The notes under the pieces: model-generated
Told to the model about the DNA's origin: nothing
What the model saw: only the letters and a program-made list of their open reading frames with translations
Databases searched by the model: none
Made by a program: the position numbers and the translations under genes
In this document: piece by piece, positions 16,673 to 24,902 of the stretch
Numbering within the stretch: position 1 is the stretch's first letter
Layout: each line of letters starts with the position of its first letter
NCBI GenBank assembly: GCA_016870775.1
Contig: VGAK01000001.1
Span: forward strand, 124,001-188,000
Direction: 5' to 3'
DNA from: Actinomycetota bacterium
Lineage (GTDB): Bacteria; Actinomycetota; Acidimicrobiia; Acidimicrobiales; Ilumatobacteraceae
DNA length: 64,000 bases

Positions 16673-19018
16673 ATGTCGAACAGTGCCGCGTCCATAGGCA
16701 ACGATCCGCTCTCTCGCATCGCCGTCCTCGAAGTGATCGAGAGGCGCATCCTCTGGCTCGCCACGAGGATGATCGACTGGGCGAACCACGACAGACCGGC
16801 CGATGAGATCAAGGTGGGTGGACATCAGGCATCGTCGGCTTCGATGGCCAGCATCATGACCGCGCTCTGGTTCGGCCACCTCGGGGGCGACGACAAGGTC
16901 GCCGTGAAGCCGCACGCCTCCCCGGTGTACCACGCGATCAAGTACCTCACGGGCGAACTCGATCGCTCTCACCTCACCCGACTGCGCAGTCTCGGGGGCC
17001 TGCAGGCATACCCGAGTCGCACGAAGGATCCCGATGTCGCCGACTTCTCGACGGGTTCGGTGGGACTGGGCGTTGTGGCACCACTGTTCGCCGCAGCGGC
17101 ACGCCGGTACGCCGAGTCGCACTTCGGCGCGGCCTCCGACCGTGGCGCACGGTTCATCGCGCTCGCGGGCGACGCCGAACTCGATGAGGGGAACATCTGG
17201 GAGGCGATTGCCGACCCGTCCCTCCAGGATCTGGGCAACGTGATGTGGGTGGTGGATGCGAACCGCCAGAGCCTCGACCGGGTCGTGCCCGGCCAGAAAA
17301 TCAAGAAGCTCATCCAGTTCTTCCGCGACGCTGGCTGGCACGTGGAGGAGATCAAGTACGGACGACGCCTCCAGGAGGCCTTCGCACGCCCCGGCGGCGA
17401 GCATTTGCGCCGACACATCGATGAGATGTCGAACGAGGAGTACCAGTCGCTCTTCGCCCACGACGGGGCCGACCTGCGGGAGCGCTTCCTCGCCGGAGCC
17501 GAGCCCAGCATGCGGGAATTCCTCGCCCAATGGGACGACGCGTCCGTCGGTGCGCTGATCCGCAACCTCGGGGGCCACGACCTGGGTGCGCTGATCCAGG
17601 CGTACAGGCGCTGCGATGAGGTCGCAGATCGACCGAGCGTGGTGTTCGCCTACACCGTGAAGGGACACGGACTACCGATCGCTGGCGACCCGTTGAACCA
17701 TGCGGCACTCCTCACCGCGGGGCAGATGGATGCGTTGCGCTCCGCGGTGGGTCTGACGCCCGGGACCGAGTGGGATCGGTTCGACCCGGACTCCGACGAG
17801 GGTCGGGTGTGCGCCTCGACCGGGGGCGAATTGAACAACCGCGCCGTCGAGCCGAGGCCGCGCCTGCCCATCCCGGTCTCGGTTGGGGGCGCACCATCAA
17901 CGCGGACGAGCACCCAGGAGACGTTCGGGCGGCTGCTCGTGCGACTCGGTGGGATCGAGGGCGTCGGGAGCCGGATGGTGACAACGTCCCCCGATGTGAG
18001 CGTGAGCACCAACCTGGGTGGCTGGATCAACAAGATGGGGGTCTTCGACCCGGCGGGGGCACACGACTGGCTCGGCGACGGGCGCCTCCTGCGCTGGAAG
18101 CAGACCGCATCCGGTCACCACATTGAACTCGGCATCAGCGAGATGAACCTGTTCCTGATGCTGCACGCGCTCGGGCTCGGGCACGAACTGCACGGCCGGC
18201 ACCTGTTGCCCATCGGCACGGTGTACGACCCGTTCGTGTGTCGTGGACTCGACGCACTCATCTACGCGCTCTACAACGGGTCGCGCTTCGTGGTGGTGGG
18301 CACCCCGGCTGGAATCACGCTCGCGCCCGAGGGTGGCGCCCACCAGAGCAGCATCACCCCCTCCATCGGACTCGAGCTGCCGGGACTCACCTATTCAGAG
18401 CCCGCGTACGCCGCCGCGCTCGACTGGATCCTGTGCGACGCGCTCGAGGCGCTGGCCCGACCCTCGGGTGGGTCGGCGTACCTGCGTCTCTCGACGCGAC
18501 CGATCGAGCAGTCCCCCTTCGAGGAAGCCCGGCGCCGAAGGGGTGAAGTGGAACTCCGCTCCGACGTGCTCGCCGGCGGGTACCGGCTCCGCGAGCCGGG
18601 ACGCCCCGCCGACGTGGTGCTCGCCACGTGCGGACCGGTGGTCCCAGAGGTGCTCGATGCCGCGGTGCAACTCGCCGACGAGGGAGTGGAGGCCCTGGTG
18701 CTCGACATCACGAGCAGCGATCTCCTCTACCGGGGCTGGCGAAACGGATTGCGCGATGCGACGCGCGTCGCGGGCACCAGTGGCGGCGGGCACCATCTCC
18801 AGTCGTTGCTCGAACCCCACGAGCGGCGCCTGCCGATCGTCACCGTGCACGATGCTGCCAGCCACCACCTCGCCTGGCTCGGGTCGGTCTTCGGCGCACG
18901 CACCATCCCCGTTGGCGTCGACGAGTTCGGCCAATCGGGCACGATCGCCGAGCTCTACGGGGTGTTCGACCTTCTGGCCGGTCAGATCGTCAACGCGGCA
19001 CTGCTCGCGCTCGCGTGA
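16673..19018 (+). CDS. AceE-like pyruvate dehydrogenase E1 / transketolase-family protein
   Basis: 781 aa thiamine-diphosphate enzyme resembling homodimeric AceE with a transketolase fold. The N-domain has VGGHQASSASMA, KPHASPVYHAIKYLTGEL and the ThDP loop GDAELDEGN...VVDANRQSLD, where the usual GDG is GDA. The pyrimidine domain has LGISEMNL (catalytic-type Glu) and LPIGTVYDPF. E. coli AceE is about 100 residues longer. No E2 or E3 gene is adjacent, so it may either serve a complex encoded elsewhere or act on another 2-oxo acid or sugar phosphate. Likely oxidative decarboxylation of pyruvate, moderately sure. Confidence 0.75.
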   Translation: MSNSAASIGNDPLSRIAVLEVIERRILWLATRMIDWANHDRPADEIKVGGHQASSASMASIMTALWFGHLGGDDKVAVKPHASPVYHAIKYLTGELDRSHLTRLRSLGGLQAYPSRTKDPDVADFSTGSVGLGVVAPLFAAAARRYAESHFGAASDRGARFIALAGDAELDEGNIWEAIADPSLQDLGNVMWVVDANRQSLDRVVPGQKIKKLIQFFRDAGWHVEEIKYGRRLQEAFARPGGEHLRRHIDEMSNEEYQSLFAHDGADLRERFLAGAEPSMREFLAQWDDASVGALIRNLGGHDLGALIQAYRRCDEVADRPSVVFAYTVKGHGLPIAGDPLNHAALLTAGQMDALRSAVGLTPGTEWDRFDPDSDEGRVCASTGGELNNRAVEPRPRLPIPVSVGGAPSTRTSTQETFGRLLVRLGGIEGVGSRMVTTSPDVSVSTNLGGWINKMGVFDPAGAHDWLGDGRLLRWKQTASGHHIELGISEMNLFLMLHALGLGHELHGRHLLPIGTVYDPFVCRGLDALIYALYNGSRFVVVGTPAGITLAPEGGAHQSSITPSIGLELPGLTYSEPAYAAALDWILCDALEALARPSGGSAYLRLSTRPIEQSPFEEARRRRGEVELRSDVLAGGYRLREPGRPADVVLATCGPVVPEVLDAAVQLADEGVEALVLDITSSDLLYRGWRNGLRDATRVAGTSGGGHHLQSLLEPHERRLPIVTVHDAASHHLAWLGSVFGARTIPVGVDEFGQSGTIAELYGVFDLLAGQIVNAALLALA

Positions 19019-19031
19019 CGTTTCCGGTGCC

Positions 19032-20543
19032 TCACTTGAGTGTCGCGATGACCTTGCCCGTCGAGCTGCGCACGGTGTAGACCGATCCCTTCGCATATCT
19101 CACCACCGTGGAGTTGACGCCGGCCTTGGCCTTGACGGTCTTGACGAGGGTGGTCTTGCCCTTCAGTTTGCGATAGATCTTGATCGTGCCGGCCTTGGCC
19201 ATGCGCACAGAGATCGTGGCCTTGGTGCCCGCCACCTTGAGCGTCGCCACGGCCCCGCTCGGGTTGGAGCCACCAGTCGTCGAGCCACCAGTCGTCGAGC
19301 CACCAGTCGTCGAGCCACCAGTCGTCGAGCCCGCAGAGGCCGCGCGCAGGAGGCTCTTCAAGATGTAGTCGGGGTTCGAGAACGTCATCTCAGCCACCGA
19401 GACAACGACGCCCGCCACCGGCGTGGTCACCGCCTCGGAGGTGAATGTCGGGGTGGAGGTTCCCTCCGACGCTTCGGTGCGGGTGAGCGTGAGTTGCTTG
19501 GCGATGTCGGCGAGCGAACTCGTGGAGGTGCCGAAACACTTGGTGGCGATCGGGGACGGAATGAAGATCTTCAGCGACCCCCTGTTGATCGTGACCCCGT
19601 CGGACTTGAAGCGCGGCGTGCCCTCCATCGAAACCTTCAACTCCGGTGCCGAGGTGCCGCCTCCGGTCGATCCTCCCGACAATGCCATGAGTTGGTCCTG
19701 TGTGTACTCGTTCCCGTCCGGTCCCCGGAACTTTCCACTCGGTAGCCGCGTGTAGGTCTTGCCTCCGATGGTGACCGTGTCCTGGGTCGGCTGGGCACTC
19801 GCTCCCGACGTTCCACCCGAGCACGACATGCTGATCTGGAAGCTATTCACGTTCGCCCCCACCCACAGACCCCGCATCGTCTCCTCCATGGAGTTCAACG
19901 CCGCGTCGGTGTACCCGACGTGCTGGATGATCGTTGCCACGTAATCCTCATCGGCCTTCACCACCGAGCACTTGTTGATCGTGCTCGTGTCGAGGGATGC
20001 ACACTCGGGGTGGCGGTTCTTGAAGGCCGCGATCGAGTCCATGTTGATCTTGGACAGACTCGCCGGCTTGGCCTCGACGAGCGCAGACCCGGTCTGCTCC
20101 ACGTAGCTGACCATCGTCGAGTATCCCGCCACATACGTCGTGGTGTCTCCGGTCCTGGTGGGGATGGTCGCACGGAACTGCAGACCCGCCGCCTGACCCG
20201 CGCTCGCCATGTCCTTGATGCTCCCCGTGGAGGGTCCGATGATGAACCAGTACTGCTTCATCGGCGTGGTCGTGCGGCAGACCACGATTCCCCACGGGGA
20301 CCCCGACGCTGACGCATAGCTCGAGCCGCCGTTGGTGGAGAACTCGAGGCTCGGTTTTGCCCATGTCCAGCTGGCCGTGCTCGCGTCGATGCCGTTGCAG
20401 GCACCCGTCAACGACGAACTTGAGTCGATCGCGCGCAGACCGTCACCCGGCGCGGCCGACACCGGTGGGACCGGCGCGACAGCCACCGAGGCGATGCCCG
20501 AGAACAGGAACACTCCCGCCACAGCAAACTTGCGGACACGCAT
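19032..20543 (-). CDS. Secreted protein of unknown function with TTGGS repeats
   Basis: 503 aa from the ATG at 20543 (MRVRKFAVAG), preceded by GGGGG 6-10 nt upstream. It has a classic Sec signal peptide: RVRK, a hydrophobic core VAGVFLFSGIASVAVA, and a likely cut after VSAA. The mature part is Ser/Thr/Gly-rich. About residues 240-275 contain TVTIGGKTYTRLPSGKFRG. A linker of four TTGGS-type units is encoded by four identical 15-bp repeats. The C-terminus is Lys-rich and beta-like (SVRMAKAGTIKIYRKLKGK). I do not recognise a family. A cell-wall associated or adhesin-like role is possible but unproven. A strong promoter lies just upstream. Confidence 0.8.
   Translation of the reverse strand: MRVRKFAVAGVFLFSGIASVAVAPVPPVSAAPGDGLRAIDSSSSLTGACNGIDASTASWTWAKPSLEFSTNGGSSYASASGSPWGIVVCRTTTPMKQYWFIIGPSTGSIKDMASAGQAAGLQFRATIPTRTGDTTTYVAGYSTMVSYVEQTGSALVEAKPASLSKINMDSIAAFKNRHPECASLDTSTINKCSVVKADEDYVATIIQHVGYTDAALNSMEETMRGLWVGANVNSFQISMSCSGGTSGASAQPTQDTVTIGGKTYTRLPSGKFRGPDGNEYTQDQLMALSGGSTGGGTSAPELKVSMEGTPRFKSDGVTINRGSLKIFIPSPIATKCFGTSTSSLADIAKQLTLTRTEASEGTSTPTFTSEAVTTPVAGVVVSVAEMTFSNPDYILKSLLRAASAGSTTGGSTTGGSTTGGSTTGGSNPSGAVATLKVAGTKATISVRMAKAGTIKIYRKLKGKTTLVKTVKAKAGVNSTVVRYAKGSVYTVRSSTGKVIATLK
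19267..19326 (-). repeat. Four perfect 15-bp tandem repeats (VNTR)
   Basis: GAGCCACCAGTCGTC is repeated four times without a mismatch inside the secreted-protein gene, coding the TTGGS linker on the minus strand. The unit is a multiple of three, so copy-number change keeps the frame. Perfect identity in DNA, not only protein, suggests recent slippage. Confidence 0.95.
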
Positions 20544-20569
20544 CTGCACCCCCGGAATTCTTGTCTGCA

Positions 20570-20598
20570 ATCTTAGTCCCGAGTCGCCATCGTGTGAA
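20570..20598 (-). promoter_or_regulatory. Promoter of the secreted repeat protein
   Basis: On the minus strand TTCACA (20598-20593) and TAAGAT (20575-20570) are 17 bp apart, the best -35/-10 pair in the window. The start of transcription should fall near 20563, leaving about 20 nt of leader that includes GGGGG ahead of the ATG at 20543. The rest of the 255-bp gap up to the ligase end (20799) shows nothing I can name. Confidence 0.6.
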
Positions 20599-20798
20599 CC
20601 ACTTGTGCTGGGCATCTCACCGGCTGGGCATGGCCGTTCCCGGGGAACCGTGGACTCCCACGTTCATCGCCTGTGCGGTCGCGCGACGAGAAGACGCAGA
20701 ACATCCTCGATGCTGGCCCGACCCGATCCGCCCGCTCGGTCCACGGGTGCTGAAGGTGCGCCGCTCGGTAGCCGCGTTCACCATCGACGGCACTCGAC

Positions 20799-22235
20799 TC
20801 AGATGCGCTCGGCACGCAAGGCGGCGCGGCGAACCTTGCCCGCGTCGTCGCGGAGGGGTCGGTCCACCCATTCGAAGGTGCGGGGGATCTTGTAGGTCAC
20901 GAGCCGCTCGGCGAGGAACAACCGCAGGGCATCCTCGTCGACCGCGGTGGGATCAGCCTCGACGATGGCGTGCACCGTGTTGCCCTTGTCGTCGTCGGGA
21001 AGCCCGATCACCGCGCACGAACGCACCTCGGGATGCTCCTGGATGGCGGACTCGACCTCGGCCGGGTAGATGTTCGCCCCACCGGACAGGATCATGTCGG
21101 CAGCGCGATCACCGAGATAGAGGTAACCATCCTCGTCGAGACGCCCCATGTCGCCGAGGGACTCCCATCCACCCTCGAGCGTGCGCGCCGACGCACCGAC
21201 GTACCTGTACGTGGGGGTTTCGCGCAGACTGCGCAACCACACCTCGCCCATCACGCCGGCGGCCACCTCGTTGCCGTCGTCATCGGTGATCTTGACCGTC
21301 CCTGGCTGGACACGACCGACCGATCCCCGGTGAGCGAGCCACTCCGGGCCTGAGATGACCGTGGCGGTCTGGCCCTCGGTTCCGGCGTAGAGCTCGAAGA
21401 TTCGCTCGGCGCCGAGCCAATCGATCCAGGCCTGCTTCAACCACTCGGGGCACGGCTCGGCGAGGTGCCACACCACGCGCAGACTCGCCAGATCGTGAAC
21501 CCCGCGCACGTCCTCGGGAAGCCGCCAAATGCGCTTCATCATCGTGGGCACCATGTAGAGAACCGACCCCCGGTGCTCGGCGATCGCAGCCAACGTCCCC
21601 TCGGCATCGAAACGGGGCAGGATCACCACCTTGAGTCCGTTCAGCCACGCCTGACAACTCCACACCGCGGGACCGTTGTGATAGAGGGGTCCGGGCATCA
21701 CGAGGCATCCGCCCGGATCCATCAGCAACGGTGGTGGAGCGTCGTCGTCCAGTTGCGCCGGATCCCCGGACACGATCAACTTCGGCCGGCCCGTCGACCC
21801 ACCCGACGTGGGGGCCTTCCATGCGCGCGAGACCGACTTCGGAATGTGCGAGACATCGCGGTCCCGCGCGCGATGCCCGGTCGGGATGCACGTGCGCCCC
21901 GGGATCGACCCCCCCGGGACACCCACGACGGCCGATGGGTCGGCGAGTTCGATGATGGCGTCCAATTCACGCTGCGGAAGCCGCGACGAGATGGGTTGGG
22001 GCGTGGCACCCAACCGCCACGCCGCGACATAAGCGATGAAGAAGTCCACCGAGTTCGGCACGGCGACGGTGACCATGTCCCCCTCGCGGGTTCCCGCATC
22101 GTGGAGTTCCGCGGCGAGGTTGTATCCGAGTCTCAGCACCTCGGTGCGCGTGAGACGGTCCTGCCCGCACACGAACGCGATCGCGTCGGGATCTTTAGTT
22201 GCGAGCCGTTCGAGCCGGTCGATGAACGAAATCAC
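20799..22235 (-). CDS. AMP-dependent acyl-CoA synthetase/ligase
   Basis: 478 aa from GTG 22235; the tracked upstream extension is not protein-like. Short adenylate-forming ligase: PTSGGSTGRPKLIV (P-loop), FELYAGTEGQTATVI, SLGDMGRLDEDGYLYLGDR, the hinge ADMILSGGANIYPAEVE, and the catalytic-Lys region RPLRDDAGKVRRAAL. It resembles the bile-acid/fatty-acid CoA ligase group. The substrate is unknown. It is last in a minus-strand run GT-C protein, AEC permease, ligase (gaps 21 and 50 nt). TACCGT stands exactly 6 nt before the GTG, so it may also be read from its own leaderless transcript. Confidence 0.88.
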   Translation of the reverse strand: MISFIDRLERLATKDPDAIAFVCGQDRLTRTEVLRLGYNLAAELHDAGTREGDMVTVAVPNSVDFFIAYVAAWRLGATPQPISSRLPQRELDAIIELADPSAVVGVPGGSIPGRTCIPTGHRARDRDVSHIPKSVSRAWKAPTSGGSTGRPKLIVSGDPAQLDDDAPPPLLMDPGGCLVMPGPLYHNGPAVWSCQAWLNGLKVVILPRFDAEGTLAAIAEHRGSVLYMVPTMMKRIWRLPEDVRGVHDLASLRVVWHLAEPCPEWLKQAWIDWLGAERIFELYAGTEGQTATVISGPEWLAHRGSVGRVQPGTVKITDDDGNEVAAGVMGEVWLRSLRETPTYRYVGASARTLEGGWESLGDMGRLDEDGYLYLGDRAADMILSGGANIYPAEVESAIQEHPEVRSCAVIGLPDDDKGNTVHAIVEADPTAVDEDALRLFLAERLVTYKIPRTFEWVDRPLRDDAGKVRRAALRAERI

Positions 22236-22285
22236 GACTGCACGGTAGTCAGACGCGGCCACCCGTGTCGTCCCGGGAACCGGTC

Positions 22286-23176
22286 CTAGAGCAACAACGA
22301 AACCAGCGGCACCCACGCGAACGCGGCGAGCGTCCCGAGCCCGACGAGAGTCGTGGACACATCCTCGTCGAGGCTGGCAGCGACCGCGAGGAGCCCGGCG
22401 CTCGCCATCGGTGGCGCAGCCGCCTGGAGGATCGAGGACTCCCACGCGGTCTCACCCCATGCGCCGGCGAGCACGGCCGCCAGTGCCACCGCCGCGGGAG
22501 CCAGCACCATCTTGACTGCGACGCCGACGAGCACGGGAGGCGAGCCGATACCCCGCAAGCGCGGCACGAACCGGAGCCCGACCGCGGCCATCGCCACCGG
22601 TGCGACGGTGCGGGCGAGCGCATCGAGAATGCCCCAGACCGGCTCGGGGGGCGAGAGTCGTCGCACCGGGATCGACACGAGCAGCGCGATGAAGGGCGGG
22701 AATGTGACGAGTCTCGTCACCACCGGCCGCCACCCCGCGCCCCCCGATCCCCACCGACTCGCCACGAGAGCGCCCCACGTGGCCAGAGCCAGGAACGTGC
22801 CCGGCTGGTCGTAGGCAACCGCAGCGAAGAGATGCTCGCGCCCGAGGAGACCCTCGGTCATCCCGAGGCCGAGGAAGCTCGTGTTGCCGAGCACCCCGAC
22901 CAGCAGGAGCGCACCGGTCGTCTCGCGCGTCCAGCCGGCACGACGGCACACCAGGGCGATCACGGCCGCACACAACGCCATCACACCCCAGGCGGAGGCG
23001 ATCGGAACGACCAGATCTGCACCGATCTCGATCCGGGCCATCGTCGACACCACCATCGCCGGCAGCGCGATCCGCAGGACCCACGAGTCCGCGAGCGACA
23101 AGACCCGCGCCGGCACCTCGATGCGTGACCGGGCGGCCCAACCGACGAGGAAGACACCGATGACGATCCCGATCAT
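22286..23176 (-). CDS. AEC-family (auxin efflux carrier-like) permease
   Basis: 296 aa, about 8-10 hydrophobic helices in two similar halves, with ALPAMVVSTMARIEI in the first and GNTSFLGLGMTEGLLG in the middle, which are typical of the AEC/malate permease family. It sits in the cytoplasmic membrane and could export or import a carboxylate. The position between a GT-C membrane protein and an acyl-CoA ligase does not identify the substrate. Confidence 0.85.
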   Translation of the reverse strand: MIGIVIGVFLVGWAARSRIEVPARVLSLADSWVLRIALPAMVVSTMARIEIGADLVVPIASAWGVMALCAAVIALVCRRAGWTRETTGALLLVGVLGNTSFLGLGMTEGLLGREHLFAAVAYDQPGTFLALATWGALVASRWGSGGAGWRPVVTRLVTFPPFIALLVSIPVRRLSPPEPVWGILDALARTVAPVAMAAVGLRFVPRLRGIGSPPVLVGVAVKMVLAPAAVALAAVLAGAWGETAWESSILQAAAPPMASAGLLAVAASLDEDVSTTLVGLGTLAAFAWVPLVSLLL

Positions 23177-23197
23177 CTGATCACCGGCGAAATCCGG

Positions 23198-24838
23198 TCA
23201 CTGCGGGGGGCACGCCTCGGCGCGACCGGGGAGGTCCCCACCGACCCGGTACAGCGTGAATTCGGCGTTCGACCACACCTTCACGAGCCCGTACCCCGCG
23301 TGGTTGGACTCGTTCACCTTGGGTTCGTAGTAGTCCACGTCGTCGTTCGAGAGCACCATCCAGTCGGCACGTTGGAGACCGAGGTTCACGTCCCCGGTCT
23401 GGATCGCGCGGCGGTTGGTGTAGAGGTTCATCGCGCGCGCCCGGGCGAACAGCACCACGTCGTCGCCCCGTGTGCAGCGCACCACCGCGTCGAACATCTC
23501 CCGGGCCGTGGGGTTCTCCGGGCCATGGACGGTGTAGTCGTATTCGCGGTGGTACGACCACGAGTGATGGAATCCGTCGGCGTTCTGCACGATGAGCGGT
23601 GCGACGAGCAGGAGCGGCGCGACGGTGGCGAGCGCCCCCCGGCCGCCCGAGTCCCCCCGGCCGGGCGAGACCAGCCACGAGACTGCGATCCACGAAAAGA
23701 AGAGCAGCATGGGGCTGAGGGCAAAGATGTACCTCCCCTCGTGGAACGGCCGGGTGAGGATGACCCACGAGACGCAGACGGCATAGACCGCGAGCGCGAA
23801 CTCGGACTCGCGCCGGCGCAGCATTGCCACGACCAGCCCGAGTGCGCCCGAGAGGGCGAGCACGCCGATCAACCAGAGCCCGAGCCGGTGGCTCCCGAAG
23901 ACCTCAATCTCGTTGGGGCCGATCTCCTTCAGGCCGACGTGCTCAGCGAGGATGTCGCGGTACCACGTGAGGTTGCCCCAGATCTCCCCGACGCCGCCTC
24001 CATCGACCTGCTGCTCCAGACTCGCCGGGAGCACGAGATGGAACGTGCCCGTCGAGAGAGCGAACGTCCAGTAGGGAGCGGCGACATCCAGCCATCGCGA
24101 GCGCGGGCCCTCACCGCTCGGGGAGACCCCTGAAACTTGCGTGTCCGTCCCCGGCGCACGGCGGCGTGCACGGTGAAGCTCGAGCGCCTGCACCGCGGCC
24201 GCGGCGAACAGCACCACGACCACCTCGCGACGGATCGCGAACGCCCACGTCGCCAGGAGACCGACCACGACGAGGGGCGTGCGTGTGGACGCCGCGAAGT
24301 GACCCAGCCTCCGACACCGGTCGATCCACCAGAGCGCGACCATCACCGACGCGATCGCGGGGAAATCCGAGGTGACCGATCCCGACCACCACACGTACGG
24401 GGTGGACAACGCGATGACCGCGGTGATCGACGTCGCGCCGAGCGACCCAATGACGGGTGCGACCAACCGGCGGAACAGCCAGAGGAAGACGACCAACGAG
24501 ATCACCGTGACCCATGCGAAGGCGCGGTAGTTGATGCCCGCGACCAGGTACACCGGGGCGAGCAGGATCGGCAGACCCCATGGATAGACGAAGGGACTGA
24601 AGGAGTCGGTGCCCGAGTTCTGCAGGATGTAGCGGGTGTCCGAGACGACCTGGCCCACGTCGCCCCGCACCAGTGCGCGGGCCTGGTTGATGTACAGGGA
24701 GAAATCATCGCCCCAGTCGTGGCCCTCCTCGAGGAACGACCGATACACGAGGACGATCCCAACCAACACCATCCCGACGCCGATGTGCCTCCAAGAGGGA
24801 CGGCGCCGACTCACCCGCGCGAAACTACCAGTCCTCAT
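23198..24838 (-). CDS. GT-C/GT39-like membrane glycosyltransferase
   Basis: 546 aa from the ATG at 24838 (MRTGSFARV). An N-terminal helix is followed by an extracytoplasmic loop with an acidic pair, HDWGDDFSLYINQAR, the placement expected of GT-C enzymes that use polyprenyl-linked sugars. About 10-12 further membrane helices follow, then a soluble C-terminal part of about 130 residues (after LIVQNADGFHH). Family-level similarity to dolichol-phosphate-mannose-type mannosyltransferases is likely, but the sugar and acceptor are unknown. It is the first gene of the three-gene run with the AEC permease and ligase, and its start faces the carboxyltransferase gene. Confidence 0.72.
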   Translation of the reverse strand: MRTGSFARVSRRRPSWRHIGVGMVLVGIVLVYRSFLEEGHDWGDDFSLYINQARALVRGDVGQVVSDTRYILQNSGTDSFSPFVYPWGLPILLAPVYLVAGINYRAFAWVTVISLVVFLWLFRRLVAPVIGSLGATSITAVIALSTPYVWWSGSVTSDFPAIASVMVALWWIDRCRRLGHFAASTRTPLVVVGLLATWAFAIRREVVVVLFAAAAVQALELHRARRRAPGTDTQVSGVSPSGEGPRSRWLDVAAPYWTFALSTGTFHLVLPASLEQQVDGGGVGEIWGNLTWYRDILAEHVGLKEIGPNEIEVFGSHRLGLWLIGVLALSGALGLVVAMLRRRESEFALAVYAVCVSWVILTRPFHEGRYIFALSPMLLFFSWIAVSWLVSPGRGDSGGRGALATVAPLLLVAPLIVQNADGFHHSWSYHREYDYTVHGPENPTAREMFDAVVRCTRGDDVVLFARARAMNLYTNRRAIQTGDVNLGLQRADWMVLSNDDVDYYEPKVNESNHAGYGLVKVWSNAEFTLYRVGGDLPGRAEACPPQ

Positions 24839-24890
24839 CGTTGGCGCCGAGGGACCCCACACCGCTGAGAATCAGCGACATCGCCTGTGG

Positions 24891-24896
24891 GACAAT
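24891..24896 (+). promoter_or_regulatory. -10-like GACAAT, 6 nt before the carboxyltransferase ATG
   Basis: GACAAT is followed by 6 nt and then ATG 24903, with no Shine-Dalgarno. This is one of six such arrangements in the window and implies a leaderless transcript. Confidence 0.35.
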
Positions 24897-24902
24897 GAAC
24901 AC

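Noticed and set aside
19267-19326. Tandem repeats considered as a CRISPR array
   Set aside because: No spacers: the 15-bp units are contiguous and in frame within a protein-coding gene.
20544-20798. 255-bp gap with small ORFs (for example 20573..20815 minus)
   Set aside because: No start with a ribosome site, no family match and codon use unlike the neighbours. I searched it for a tRNA (TTCGA-type loop) and found none.
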